DNA of 64,000 bases. It comes from Parvularcula sp964556115. Its GTDB lineage: Bacteria; Pseudomonadota; Alphaproteobacteria; Caulobacterales; Parvularculaceae. The stretch's first letter is position 1, and each line of letters opens with the position of its first letter. The stretch covers positions 1 through 64,000 of the forward strand of contig CAZKVC010000010.1 of assembly GCA_964556115.1 (NCBI GenBank). The letters run 5' to 3'. Under the pieces are notes generated by a model that ran no database searches, was not told the DNA's origin, and saw nothing but the letters and a program-made list of their open reading frames with translations. The position numbers and the translations under genes were made by a program. Positions 56,628 through 64,000 of this stretch are shown here, one piece after another.

Positions 56628-56893
56628 GGCCCGGACCTGTAAACTCTCGTGTCTTTGGTCGAGGCGTCCTGACGTTCCTCAAAAGAGCTGGACCGCAGGG
56701 GTCGCCCCGCTACCTCAAGGTCCAGCGACGCAGCAGGGGCGCCAGGACGCCCGATCCGAAGGACGTCCGACCCACGCTGCCCGGACGTCGTCGCGCAAGC
56801 ACTGAAGGAGCCGGGCTATTCCAGCCCTTCCGCTCCTGGCCGGACAGCGGGGGACCGGACGCCAAAGACGAAAGAATTTACAGGTCCGGACCC
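56627..56893. repeat. 267-bp element with 32-bp terminal inverted repeats (MITE-like, structured)
   Basis: Arms 56627-56658 and 56862-56893 match at 27 of 32 positions when one is inverted. The outer 17 bases (GGGCCCGGACCTGTAAA at left) match at 16 of 17, and an inner GTCTTTGG/CCAAAGAC block is perfect, with 7 bases between on each side. The interior has further hairpins, including GCTGGACC/GGTCCAGC (56687-56694 with 56719-56726) and GGAGC..GGGCT/AGCCC..GCTCC (56807-56836). No open frame with coding character. The TGTAAA-type ends resemble those of some insertion sequences. It fills most of the zapE-symporter gap (56628-56976). Confidence 0.7.
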
Positions 56894-56976
56894 TGGGGCT
56901 TCTCAACTGGACAAGAGCCGGGGTCGCCACTAGCGTCCGGCGCTTTGAAACAAACCAGTTCGGATCCTCCCGCACC

Positions 56977-58482
56977 ATGACCTTTGAAGCCTTCGTCAAC
57001 GCCCTTCAGGCCGTGAACGCCTTCGTCTGGAGCATTTTCTTTCTCATTCCGCTCCTGCTCCTCACGGGCATCTATCTGACGATCGGCATGCGCTTCATGT
57101 CGGTGCGCAAGATCCCCTTCGCGGTCAGCGAGATGTTTCGGAAGCGTCCGAACCAGGGCGAAGGCGAGGTCTCGCCTTTCGGCGCGCTGATGACCGCCCT
57201 CTCCTCCACCATCGGGACAGGCAACATCGCCGGCGTCGCGGCGGCCATCGCGATCGGCGGGCCGGGTGCGGTCTTCTGGATGTGGGTCACCGCCATCGTC
57301 GGCACGGCCACCAAGTTCTCCGAAGGCGTGCTGGCGCTGAAATACCGTGAAACTGACGCCACCGGCGCCCATGTCGGCGGGCCGATGTACTACATCAAGA
57401 ACGGCATGGGGCCCAAATGGATGTGGCTGGCGGTACTCTTCGCCGTCTTCGGCATGTTCGGCGCCTGGGGCACCGGCGCACTGGTTCAGTCCAATTCCAT
57501 CGCTGACGGCCTGCGTTCGGCCTACGGCATCAATCCCCTTATCACCGGGGCGGTCGTCGCGGTGTCCGCCGCCCTTGTCATTCTCGGCGGTGTGAAGCGG
57601 ATCGCGGGCGTCGCTTCCAAGCTCGTCCCCTTCATGGCGGCAGCCTATCTTCTCGCAGGCTTCATCGTCATCGGTGCGAATATCGAGCAGGTTCCGAACG
57701 CTTTCGTGCGGATCTTCCGGGGCGCTTTCGGGCTCGATTCGGCAGCCACCGGGATCTCGATCGGTCTTCTCTTCCTTGCCATGCAGAAAGGCGTCGCGCG
57801 CGGTATCTTCTCGAACGAAGCCGGCCAGGGCTCCGCGCCGATCGCGCACGCGGCCGCCAAGAACGCCGATCCGGTGAACCAGGGCCTCGTTGCCATGCTC
57901 GGAACGGTAATCGACACCCTGATCGTCTGCACCATCACGGCGCTTGTGATCCTGACCTCGGGCGTCGTCGGAGATAACTGCATCCCGGCCATGGCCACCC
58001 TGGAAACCTTCGCGGGAGGACTTCAGCCCGCCGGTTGCGATACGGGCGTTCCGCTGACCGCTTCGGCCTTCGATGCGACCCTTACGGGTGTCGGCGAGCA
58101 CATCGTTTCGATCAGCCTGGTCGTTTTCGCCTTCACCACGATCCTCGGCTGGTCGTACTATGGCGAGCGCTGTTGCGCCTTTCTCTTCTCCGAGAAGGCC
58201 ATCCTTCCGTTCCGCATTTCGTGGGTGGTGGTGGTGTTCATCGGTTCGGCCCTGATCAGCTTCCAGGACCGGATCGCCGGGATCGTGAACCTCGTCTGGG
58301 TCTCAGCCGACACGCTGACCGGCCTGATGGCGGCGCCGAACCTCGTGGCCCTGGTGGTCCTCAGTCCGGTCGTCTTCAAGATGACCCGTGACTATTTCGC
58401 CGCCCGCAAGGAAGGCACTGTGCAGGACGCGATAGACGCGAGCCACGACGCCGCCGAGGAAGCAACTCCGCTGGGCGAGTGA
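56977..58482 (+). CDS. Alanine/glycine:cation symporter (AGCS family)
   Basis: Sodium-coupled amino-acid importer of the inner membrane, AGCS family. The 501 residues have about eleven hydrophobic helices. Signature regions include FGALMTALSSTIGTGNIAGVAAAI, HVGGPMYYIKNGMG, GIFSNEAGQGSAPIAHAAAK and the late TTILGWSYYGERC. A hydrophilic C-terminal tail of about 35 residues follows. The start MTFEAFVNALQAVNAFVWS is preceded by a weak ribosome site. Its 5' region is the inverted-repeat element; a glycine riboswitch, sometimes found before such genes, is not seen. Confidence 0.94.
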   Translation: MTFEAFVNALQAVNAFVWSIFFLIPLLLLTGIYLTIGMRFMSVRKIPFAVSEMFRKRPNQGEGEVSPFGALMTALSSTIGTGNIAGVAAAIAIGGPGAVFWMWVTAIVGTATKFSEGVLALKYRETDATGAHVGGPMYYIKNGMGPKWMWLAVLFAVFGMFGAWGTGALVQSNSIADGLRSAYGINPLITGAVVAVSAALVILGGVKRIAGVASKLVPFMAAAYLLAGFIVIGANIEQVPNAFVRIFRGAFGLDSAATGISIGLLFLAMQKGVARGIFSNEAGQGSAPIAHAAAKNADPVNQGLVAMLGTVIDTLIVCTITALVILTSGVVGDNCIPAMATLETFAGGLQPAGCDTGVPLTASAFDATLTGVGEHIVSISLVVFAFTTILGWSYYGERCCAFLFSEKAILPFRISWVVVVFIGSALISFQDRIAGIVNLVWVSADTLTGLMAAPNLVALVVLSPVVFKMTRDYFAARKEGTVQDAIDASHDAAEEATPLGE

Positions 58483-58941
58483 TCAGCGGTCGATGGTCAG
58501 GGGCTCGCCGGCCTGGCGAGCCTCGTGGCGCCGCATCAGCTCCCGCTTGAGGAGCTTGGCATTCTTGCGGTTCGCCTTGAAGAAGAGGTCGAAGACGTCA
58601 CCGATCACCGGCACGGAGCCGATGGTGGCGTCGATACCGGCATAGGCCGCCATCTTTGCAAGGGTGCTTTTCCTGGCTCCCGCCCGCGCGGCCTCGATGA
58701 TCAGATAGCCTGACATACCGAGGGCGGCCGCGTCGCCGACCACCGGCACGAGGCCGAGAATGCTGTCGAGACCGAAGCGGATGCCAAGGAAACTGAAGCG
58801 CGAATCCATGAGGTCCGCGATCCTGTCGACCCGTTCCACCTCCGGCGGCAGCGGGGCGTTGGCCCCCACCGAACGCGCCGGCCGCCGGAGAGTGAAACGT
58901 TGCTTGGACACGGGTTCGAAACTGTGACTGCCGTCGGGCAT
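58483..58941 (-). CDS. DUF4112 family protein
   Basis: Protein of 152 residues with the DUF4112 pattern: VERVDRIADLMDSRFSFLGIRFGLDSILGLVPVVGDAAAL, then IIEAARAGARKSTLAKMAAYAGIDATIGSVPVIGDVFDLFFKANRKNAKLLK. Two hydrophobic hairpins (~60-85 and ~108-125) suggest membrane association. Unknown function. Its stop codon directly abuts the end of the convergent symporter gene; a small Pmp3-type gene lies five bases upstream on the same strand. Confidence 0.88.
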   Translation of the reverse strand: MPDGSHSFEPVSKQRFTLRRPARSVGANAPLPPEVERVDRIADLMDSRFSFLGIRFGLDSILGLVPVVGDAAALGMSGYLIIEAARAGARKSTLAKMAAYAGIDATIGSVPVIGDVFDLFFKANRKNAKLLKRELMRRHEARQAGEPLTIDR

Positions 58942-58946
58942 GGGTC

Positions 58947-59111
58947 TTAGCGGGTCAGGATGACGTAGACGGCGTGGATGATCGCCACGGGCCAGCCGAC
59001 AACGGTGATAAGAAGGATCAGGTTGATCCAGAAATGAAGGCCGAGACCGACCTGCAGGAACACACCGAGGGGCGGCAGAATGATGGCAGCGATGATGCGG
59101 AGGATGTCCAT
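58947..59111 (-). CDS. Pmp3/YqaE family small membrane protein
   Basis: 54-residue, two-helix membrane protein of the UPF0057 (Pmp3/YqaE) family: MDILRIIAAIILPPLGVFLQVG, then FWINLILLITVVGWPVAIIHAVYVI. The PPLGV and WPVAIIHA motifs are diagnostic. Yeast and plant members affect membrane potential and salt tolerance; the bacterial role is unclear. AGGGAG lies eight bases before the ATG at 59111; the longer frame to 59240 is not conserved. Probably cotranscribed with the DUF4112 gene. Confidence 0.9.
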   Translation of the reverse strand: MDILRIIAAIILPPLGVFLQVGLGLHFWINLILLITVVGWPVAIIHAVYVILTR

Positions 59112-59273
59112 GGGGAACTCCCTTTGCGTTTGAATGTCACCAGTGGAAACGGAGAAACGCCCGCCGTCGTTCCTTAAGCATTCTCGCATTTGCGTGGGCG
59201 CGGCTGCACAGGAAACCTTGCGTGACGGGTTCGCAGCCATACCTGCACCCCGTCCCAGCAGCGAAGGTTCCCG

Positions 59274-60566
59274 ATGATACCGCCCCGCCTCCTCGCCCTT
59301 GCCCTTCTTGGGCTCAGCGCCGGCTGCACCTCAGTCTCGCCGCCATTTCAGAGCCCCGAAGATGGAGCGGTCGAGGCGTATTTCGATGCCCTGACGGCCA
59401 TGGATCAGTTCAACGGCGTGGTCCTTGCCGCGAAGAATGGCGAAGTCGTGCATCTCGCCGCTTACAATATGGACCGGCCCGACCTGCCTTCGCTGGCGGT
59501 GACAACGGAAAGCCAGTTCGACCTGCGCTCGGTGACGAAGCTTCTCGCGAGGCTCGCCGTCTATCAGCTTGAAGCCGAAGGCAGGCTGGAGCTCGACGAT
59601 CCGGTGTCGCGCCATATCGACGGACTGCCCTACGGCGACAGGATCACCATCCGGCACCTGATGACGAACAGCTCCGGGCTGCCGCGGGAATTCACCACCC
59701 TGAAGAAACCGCCCAGCGCCCTCGGCCCGGACGATATCCTGCGCGCCCTCGCCCGCGAAACACTCGCCTTCGAACCCGGCAGTCAGAGCCGCTATTCGAA
59801 CACCGGCTTCCAACTCCTCTATCTCCTGATCGGAGAGATCGCCGGGGAAAGCTTCGTCTCCTACGTCGAGGACGCCATCTTCGAGCCTGCAGGCATGACC
59901 CGTTCAGGCGCTCATTTCGGCGGCGAAAGCGAGGCGGAGGATTATGCCTTCGGCCATTATCTGAAAGACGGTACCCTCACGCCGGTCCTCGATTTTCCCG
60001 AGGAGGATATCCGCACCGCGATCCACTATTCGACCGCCCGGGACATGCAGAAATTCCTGCGGTTCGCGGCCGAGGGGCCCCATGCCGACAAGCTCGCCTC
60101 CGACGGCGTCATCGCCCATGCGGGCGGGACGCGCGGCAAGCGGGCCTATGTCGAGACCGATCTTGGCGAAGCCATCAGCTTCGTCGTCCTCGCCAATTAT
60201 GACGGCATTCCCTTCTCGCAGATCAACCGGGACATGCGCGCCATGCTGACGGGGGGCGAATATGAGATCCCCGCCCCCATCAACCGCACCGCAATCAGTC
60301 TGCCGCCCGAAACCCTCAGCCGCTATGAAGGGGTCTATACCTTCAGGGAAATCGAGAACCTGCAGCTCGTCTTCCGGGTCGAGAGCGGGCGGCTCGTGGT
60401 TTACCAGAACGGCGAACGCGCGGGCGTGCTGAAGCCCGAAAGCGAGACGGTCTTCTTCGAGGATCCCGAAGCCGCCGAGAGCATGACCTTCGAACAGGCC
60501 GATGGTGGAAGCTGGGACGTCCTGATGGACTGGCAGGGCGTAAGGTGGCGCGGCGAGCAGCTTTGA
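59274..60566 (+). CDS. Serine beta-lactamase-like lipoprotein 2
   Basis: Lipoprotein with a beta-lactamase/D-aminopeptidase-like domain. The 430 residues have a lipobox LSAGC (Cys18). The active-site SxxK is SVTK in FDLRSVTKLLARL, and the YxN motif is YSN in SRYSNTGFQLLY. A HAGGTRG (~residue 282) serves as the third motif. After residue ~335 a C-terminal beta domain (LSRYEGVYTFREIENLQLVF and on) resembles the lipocalin-like extension of such esterases. The substrate is unknown. It precedes mdh by 88 bases. Confidence 0.85.
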   Translation: MIPPRLLALALLGLSAGCTSVSPPFQSPEDGAVEAYFDALTAMDQFNGVVLAAKNGEVVHLAAYNMDRPDLPSLAVTTESQFDLRSVTKLLARLAVYQLEAEGRLELDDPVSRHIDGLPYGDRITIRHLMTNSSGLPREFTTLKKPPSALGPDDILRALARETLAFEPGSQSRYSNTGFQLLYLLIGEIAGESFVSYVEDAIFEPAGMTRSGAHFGGESEAEDYAFGHYLKDGTLTPVLDFPEEDIRTAIHYSTARDMQKFLRFAAEGPHADKLASDGVIAHAGGTRGKRAYVETDLGEAISFVVLANYDGIPFSQINRDMRAMLTGGEYEIPAPINRTAISLPPETLSRYEGVYTFREIENLQLVFRVESGRLVVYQNGERAGVLKPESETVFFEDPEAAESMTFEQADGGSWDVLMDWQGVRWRGEQL

Positions 60567-60654
60567 CTCCCGCGGCTGCCGGTCCTGCGTTGCAGTGCGG
60601 CAGGAGGGCAGGTAGAGCGCCGGAGATTTCCACGACGACCTCAAGGAGAACTCC

Positions 60655-61617
60655 ATGGCCCGCAAAAAGATCGCCCTGATCGGCTCCGGCATGATCGGCG
60701 GCACCCTCGCCCATATCGCCGCGATGAAGGAGATGGGGGACGTCGTCCTGTTCGACATCGCCGAAGGCATTCCCGAGGGCAAGGCGCTCGACATTGCCCA
60801 GTCCGCCCCGGTCGACGGCTATGACAGCCGCCTCAAGGGTACACAGGACTACGCCGATATCGCAGGCGCCGATGTCTGCATCGTCACCGCCGGTGTGCCG
60901 CGCAAGCCGGGCATGAGCCGCGACGATCTCGTCGAGATCAACCTCAAGGTGATGAAGGCCGTGGGCGAGGGCATCAAGAAGCATGCGCCGAACGCCTTCG
61001 TCATCTGCATCACCAACCCCCTCGACGCGATGGTCTGGGCCCTGCAGAAGTTTTCCGGGCTGCCGACCAACAAGGTCGTAGGCATGGCGGGCATTCTCGA
61101 TTCCTCGCGCTTCCGGCATTTCCTCGCCGAGGAGTTCAACGTCAGTGTCGAGAGCGTCACCGCCTTCGTTCTCGGCGGTCACGGCGATACCATGGTCCCT
61201 TCCGTCCGTTACTCCACGATCGCGGGCGTGCCCCTGCCCGACATGATCAAGATGGGCTGGACCACCCAGGAAAAGCTCGATGCCATCGTCGACCGCACCC
61301 GCAAGGGCGGCGGCGAGATCGTCGGCCTCCTGAAGACCGGCTCGGCCTATTACGCGCCTGCCGCCTCGGCCATCCAGATGGCGGAGAGCTACCTGAAGGA
61401 CAAGAAGATCGTCGTGCCCTGCGCCGCCTATCTGAACGGTGAGTTCGGCGTGAAGGACCGCTATGTCGGTGTGCCGATCGTCATCGGTGACGAGGGCGCC
61501 GAGCGCATCCTCGAGATCGAGTTCACCGAGGAAGAAAAGCAGATGTTCGAGCACTCCGTCTCGGCTGTCGAGGACCTCGTCGAGGCGTGCAAGCGCATCG
61601 AGCCGAGCCTCGGCTGA
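60655..61617 (+). CDS. mdh: Malate dehydrogenase (LDH-like type)
   Basis: NAD-dependent TCA-cycle enzyme, malate to oxaloacetate. The 320 residues begin MARKKIALIGSGMIGGTLAH with the dinucleotide loop. They show VTAGVPRKPGMSRDDL with the substrate Arg, VVGMAGILDSSRFRHFLAEE and the catalytic His in LGGHGDTMVPSVRYS. This is the alphaproteobacterial, lactate-dehydrogenase-like form. AAGGAG lies eight bases before the ATG. sucCD and sucA do not follow, unlike many relatives; instead a GNAT gene overlaps its stop (TGATG). Confidence 0.97.
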   Translation: MARKKIALIGSGMIGGTLAHIAAMKEMGDVVLFDIAEGIPEGKALDIAQSAPVDGYDSRLKGTQDYADIAGADVCIVTAGVPRKPGMSRDDLVEINLKVMKAVGEGIKKHAPNAFVICITNPLDAMVWALQKFSGLPTNKVVGMAGILDSSRFRHFLAEEFNVSVESVTAFVLGGHGDTMVPSVRYSTIAGVPLPDMIKMGWTTQEKLDAIVDRTRKGGGEIVGLLKTGSAYYAPAASAIQMAESYLKDKKIVVPCAAYLNGEFGVKDRYVGVPIVIGDEGAERILEIEFTEEEKQMFEHSVSAVEDLVEACKRIEPSLG

Positions 61618-62162
61618 TGAAACTTATCGCGCCGGGCGCTGATGTTCTCCAGACGGAGCGGCTGACGCTCCGGCGCTTCATCATGGCCGACATTCCGGCC
61701 TATTTCGAAATGATGAACCAGCCCGCCGTCGAGCGCACGCTGGTTCCCGGCCCAGCCTCGCCCGAGCAGGCCGGGCGCGAGATCGCCATGATCGAGGGGC
61801 ATTGGCCCCTCGTCGGCTTCAGCTTCATGGCGGTGACCGAACGCTCGACGGGTCTTCTCGTCGGGCGGGTCGGGCCGTGGCAGCCTGCGGGCTGGCCGGC
61901 CTTGGAGATCGGCTGGACCATCCACCCGCGCCGCTGGCGCCGCGGCTATGCCGTGGAAGCGGCCAAGGCCGCAGGCGCATGGATCCTGAAGCGCAAGCCT
62001 GACCTCGACCAGCTCATTCATGTGATTGCGCCGAACAATGTGGGCTCCCAGGCGGTGGCAAGAAAACTCGGTGGACAGAACACCGGGGCTGTCTTCCGCC
62101 ATCCGATTGCAGGCGCGCTCGATATCTGGACCACGCCGCGCAGCGCCTTTATTCAGGTCTGA
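61617..62162 (+). CDS. GNAT family N-acetyltransferase
   Basis: RimJ/RimL-type acetyltransferase of 181 residues. It begins MKLIAPGADVLQTERLTLRRF, holds LVGRVGPWQPAGWPALEIGWTIHPRRWRRGYAVEAAKAAGAW with the acetyl-CoA-binding RRWRRGYA region, and ends with the usual VIAPNNVGSQAVARKLG. It may modify a protein terminus, an amino acid or a small amine; the substrate is unknown. Its ATG shares one base with the mdh stop (TGATG). Tail overlaps the convergent TetR gene by 14 bases. Confidence 0.88.
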   Translation: MKLIAPGADVLQTERLTLRRFIMADIPAYFEMMNQPAVERTLVPGPASPEQAGREIAMIEGHWPLVGFSFMAVTERSTGLLVGRVGPWQPAGWPALEIGWTIHPRRWRRGYAVEAAKAAGAWILKRKPDLDQLIHVIAPNNVGSQAVARKLGGQNTGAVFRHPIAGALDIWTTPRSAFIQV

Positions 62163-62811
62163 AGCCGGTCAGGTAGGCGTGAAGCATGAAAGCCAGAGGC
62201 TCGGCCCGGGCTTTCGGCAGCACCCGCTCCGCGAACGCTCCTTCAGGGGCAGAGCCGAAGACCTTGTCGAGGAAGAAATTGTTGAGCGCGAGGCTGACGA
62301 TCCGCGCCGCCTCGTCGAAATCACGGACCGCCATCTCATCGCGGTAGGCTTCAAGGAAACCCTTGAGCCCTTCGAAGGCCTCTTCCGCCAGAAGCTCCGC
62401 CTGCTGATGCTTCTCCCCGCGCCTGAGCCGGGCAAGGGTCTGAAGGGCACGGATGATATGGCCGTCCGCCTCCACCTGTTCTTCGGCTGAGCGGGCGGCG
62501 GCGAGAAGGGCCGAGCGGAGGTCTGGATAGGGGCGCGGGTTTTTCGTCAATGCCGCCCCCTGTTCCTCCACCCGTTGCCTCAGGATTTGCAGCCTCTCAT
62601 CGAGCAGGGCTTCGAGGAACGCTGTCTTGTCCTTGAAATGCACATAGACCGAGCCCGTGGCCATGCCGGCTTCGCGCGCGATGTCCGTAATGGCGATCTG
62701 CTCGAATTCGGCTTCGCGCAAAAGGACGTCGAGGGCATCGAGAAGCCGCGCTTTCGTCCGCGCGGCTTTGGATTGCGGCCTGCTGCTTTTTGAACTTGAA
62801 TTCATATTCAT
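62149..62811 (-). CDS. TetR/AcrR family transcriptional regulator
   Basis: Repressor-type regulator of 220 residues. The helix-turn-helix is FEQIAITDIAREAGMATGSVYVHFKDKTAFLEAL (~36-69), as in TetR proteins. The ligand domain is all-helical without specific motifs. It starts with a Ser/Lys-rich stretch MNMNSSSKSSRPQSK. It is divergent from the CPBP-protease gene across 44 bases, so this short gap should hold an operator for one or both; I see AT-rich sequence (ATTCATATTCAT) but no perfect palindrome. Confidence 0.9.
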   Translation of the reverse strand: MNMNSSSKSSRPQSKAARTKARLLDALDVLLREAEFEQIAITDIAREAGMATGSVYVHFKDKTAFLEALLDERLQILRQRVEEQGAALTKNPRPYPDLRSALLAAARSAEEQVEADGHIIRALQTLARLRRGEKHQQAELLAEEAFEGLKGFLEAYRDEMAVRDFDEAARIVSLALNNFFLDKVFGSAPEGAFAERVLPKARAEPLAFMLHAYLTGFRPE

Positions 62812-62855
62812 TTCGTAGAACAGGATAGTCGGGCAGACAAGCGGAAAGAGCAGCC

Positions 62856-63623
62856 ATGATCGAAACCATTCTGCAGAACGCGGCCGAAGTCGGCCTCGGC
62901 CCCATCGACCTTTGCGCGCTGGGCCTTCTCCTCCTCATCCTGCCTGTCGAGGAGTTCCTCTCCGCCCCCCGCTTCAAGAAGCGCATGGCAAACCTTGCCG
63001 ACGGTGAGCGGGTTCCGCGCTATTTCTGGGCCAGCCTCAAGCTTTGGACCCTCGCCGCGGTGGTAGGGAGCGCCTGGCTTCTGGGAGGGCGAAGCGCTGG
63101 GGAACTCGGGCTTGGCCCGTGGGAGATGGATCTGCCCGCCCTTGTCGCCATGGGGCTCGGGGCGCTCCTCGCCGCCTTCTTCCTCTACCAGTGCGCCGCC
63201 ATGATATTCAGCCCTGGTGCTCGATCCGCCTATCGCGAGGGCGTCCTGGAAGGCGGCGCGGACCTCGCCTTTCTTCCCAGAACGGCGAGCGAGCGCTCCG
63301 CTTTCACCTTTCTCGGCCTGACGGCAGGGGTCACCGAAGAGGTGATCTACCGCGGCTATCTCATCTGGGCCTTTTCACTCATCATGCCCCAATGGGGCGC
63401 TGCCCTCCTGGCTCTGGTCGCTTTCACCTCGATGCACGCCTATCAGGGCCCACGCGGCATCCTGCCAGTCGCCATGGCTGGCGCCTTCCTGACGGTCCTT
63501 TATCTGCTGACAGGCTCGCTCTGGCCCGGGATCGCGCTTCATGCGTGGCTCGATATCGTCAACGGACAGACCGCCTATCTCGCGCTCTCGGACCGCGGCC
63601 TCGCCCGGCGTCAGGCCGCCTGA
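62856..63623 (+). CDS. CPBP-family intramembrane metalloprotease
   Basis: Polytopic membrane protein of the CAAX-protease/bacteriocin-processing (Abi) family. The 255 residues have about seven helices and the three active-site motifs: EEVIYRG (EExxxR), SMHAYQG (His) and HAWLDIVNG (HxxxN/D). GGAAAGAG lies before the ATG. The substrate is unknown; family roles include signalling peptide processing and immunity. It is divergent from a TetR regulator, which probably controls it. Confidence 0.9.
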   Translation: MIETILQNAAEVGLGPIDLCALGLLLLILPVEEFLSAPRFKKRMANLADGERVPRYFWASLKLWTLAAVVGSAWLLGGRSAGELGLGPWEMDLPALVAMGLGALLAAFFLYQCAAMIFSPGARSAYREGVLEGGADLAFLPRTASERSAFTFLGLTAGVTEEVIYRGYLIWAFSLIMPQWGAALLALVAFTSMHAYQGPRGILPVAMAGAFLTVLYLLTGSLWPGIALHAWLDIVNGQTAYLALSDRGLARRQAA

Positions 63624-63680
63624 ACCATCGCTGCAATTGGCGCGCTTGACGCGAAAGGAGAAACAGGACGTTCTTGGCCG

Positions 63681-64000
63681 ATGCGTCGCTTCATTGCCCT
63701 CTCCAGCCTTCTCGTCTTTCTCTCCGCCTGTTCCGGGCCGCAGCTCCTCAATCTCGTCGCGCCCAAACTGCGCGGCGAATGGGAGCGGCAGACGGATATC
63801 GCCTATGGTCCTCTCGAGCGGCAGAAGCTCGATATCTACAAGCCCGCGAGCGAAGGCCCCTATCCGGTGCTGCTCTTTATCCATGGCGGGTCTTGGGAGC
63901 GCGGCGACAAGGAGGATTACCCCTGGCTCGGCCGCCGTTTTGCCTCTGAAGGCTACCTCACCGCGGTCATGAACTACCGTTTGGCGCCCGAGTTCGGCTA
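63681..64000 (+). CDS. Alpha/beta hydrolase lipoprotein (N-terminal part; truncated by window edge)
   Basis: The frame is open from the ATG at 63681 to the end of the window, 106 complete codons. It begins with a lipoprotein signal (MRRFIALSSLLVFLSACSG, Cys17), then LDIYKPASEGPYPVLLFIHGGSWERGDKEDY. The HGGSW oxyanion motif and the LDIY lead are typical of the esterase/lipase group (BD-FAE/HSL-like). YLTAVMNYRLAPEF follows. The nucleophile and the rest of the triad lie outside the window. It starts 57 bases after the CPBP protease. Confidence 0.85.
   Translation, partial: MRRFIALSSLLVFLSACSGPQLLNLVAPKLRGEWERQTDIAYGPLERQKLDIYKPASEGPYPVLLFIHGGSWERGDKEDYPWLGRRFASEGYLTAVMNYRLAPEFG

Noticed and set aside
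56628..56976. Glycine riboswitch upstream of the alanine/glycine symporter
   Set aside because: The setting is right and there is a GAAGGAGC and a GGACAGCGGGGG-like stretch, but the nearly invariant CUCUCAGGC-AAA-GGAC core is missing and the inverted terminal arms explain the region better.

Overview
The window is chromosomal DNA from a high-G+C alphaproteobacterium. The gene content and protein sequences (AtpH/AtpA, ZapE, EipA-type DUF1134 lipoprotein, IalB-like protein, GrpE-DnaK-DnaJ, HrcA, a LOV photoreceptor with an HWE-like kinase region) fit a marine, Parvularculales/Hyphomonadaceae-like lineage. That placement is an inference from family resemblance, not a tree. Coding density is very high, many genes overlap by 1-4 bases, and no rRNA, tRNA, CRISPR array, phage or intact insertion sequence was recognised. 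Most long frames opposite genes such as lepA, acnA, ftsK and dnaK are GC-driven shadows.

Layout. 1-3268 (minus): the start of the F1 ATP synthase operon (atpH, atpA cut by the window edge) and a GMC oxidoreductase. 3267-9628: a ZntB-like transporter, a LOV-PAS sensor, MgtC, LepA, a secreted protein, a DoxX-like protein and a PHA-granule-type protein. 9785-12148: the first VPLPA-CTERM-like exported protein, a serine beta-lactamase-like lipoprotein and a secreted protein. 12240-18187: aconitase, an APC amino-acid transporter, ccmAB and an IalB-like protein. 18296-21454: a four-gene, stop/start-coupled cell-surface cassette built around a family 2 glycosyltransferase. 21471-25587: dapF, mtaB, ftsY and yciB. 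25591-32168: a Nudix hydrolase, a MarR protein with a histone-H1-like tail, xthA, a GST, two unknown genes, a TauE-type permease and lolA. 32330-38541: ada, the second VPLPA-CTERM protein, ftsK, a UbiH-type hydroxylase and cutA.

38620-48977 is the heat-shock block: grpE, dnaK, a small secreted protein coupled to dnaJ, then dapB, with hrcA facing them, a hybrid histidine kinase and rph. 48983-53702: an acyltransferase, pyrF, nth, DUF2853, DUF2244, a small protein and sdhB. 53776-64000: eipA, a threonine dehydratase, zapE, an inverted-repeat element, an alanine/glycine:Na+ symporter, DUF4112, a Pmp3/YqaE protein, a second serine-hydrolase lipoprotein, mdh with a GNAT, a divergent TetR/CPBP-protease pair and an alpha/beta hydrolase cut by the window edge.

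Central metabolism (acnA, mdh, sdhB, ATP synthase), lysine/peptidoglycan precursor synthesis (dapF, dapB) and envelope biogenesis (lolA, eipA, ftsK, ftsY) dominate. The less ordinary parts are the glycosyltransferase cassette, two non-coding palindromic elements (44759-44865 and 56627-56893), an 18-bp palindrome (31499-31516), the MarR-H1 fusion, a LOV kinase that has lost its N-box asparagine, and the extra gene between dnaK and dnaJ.
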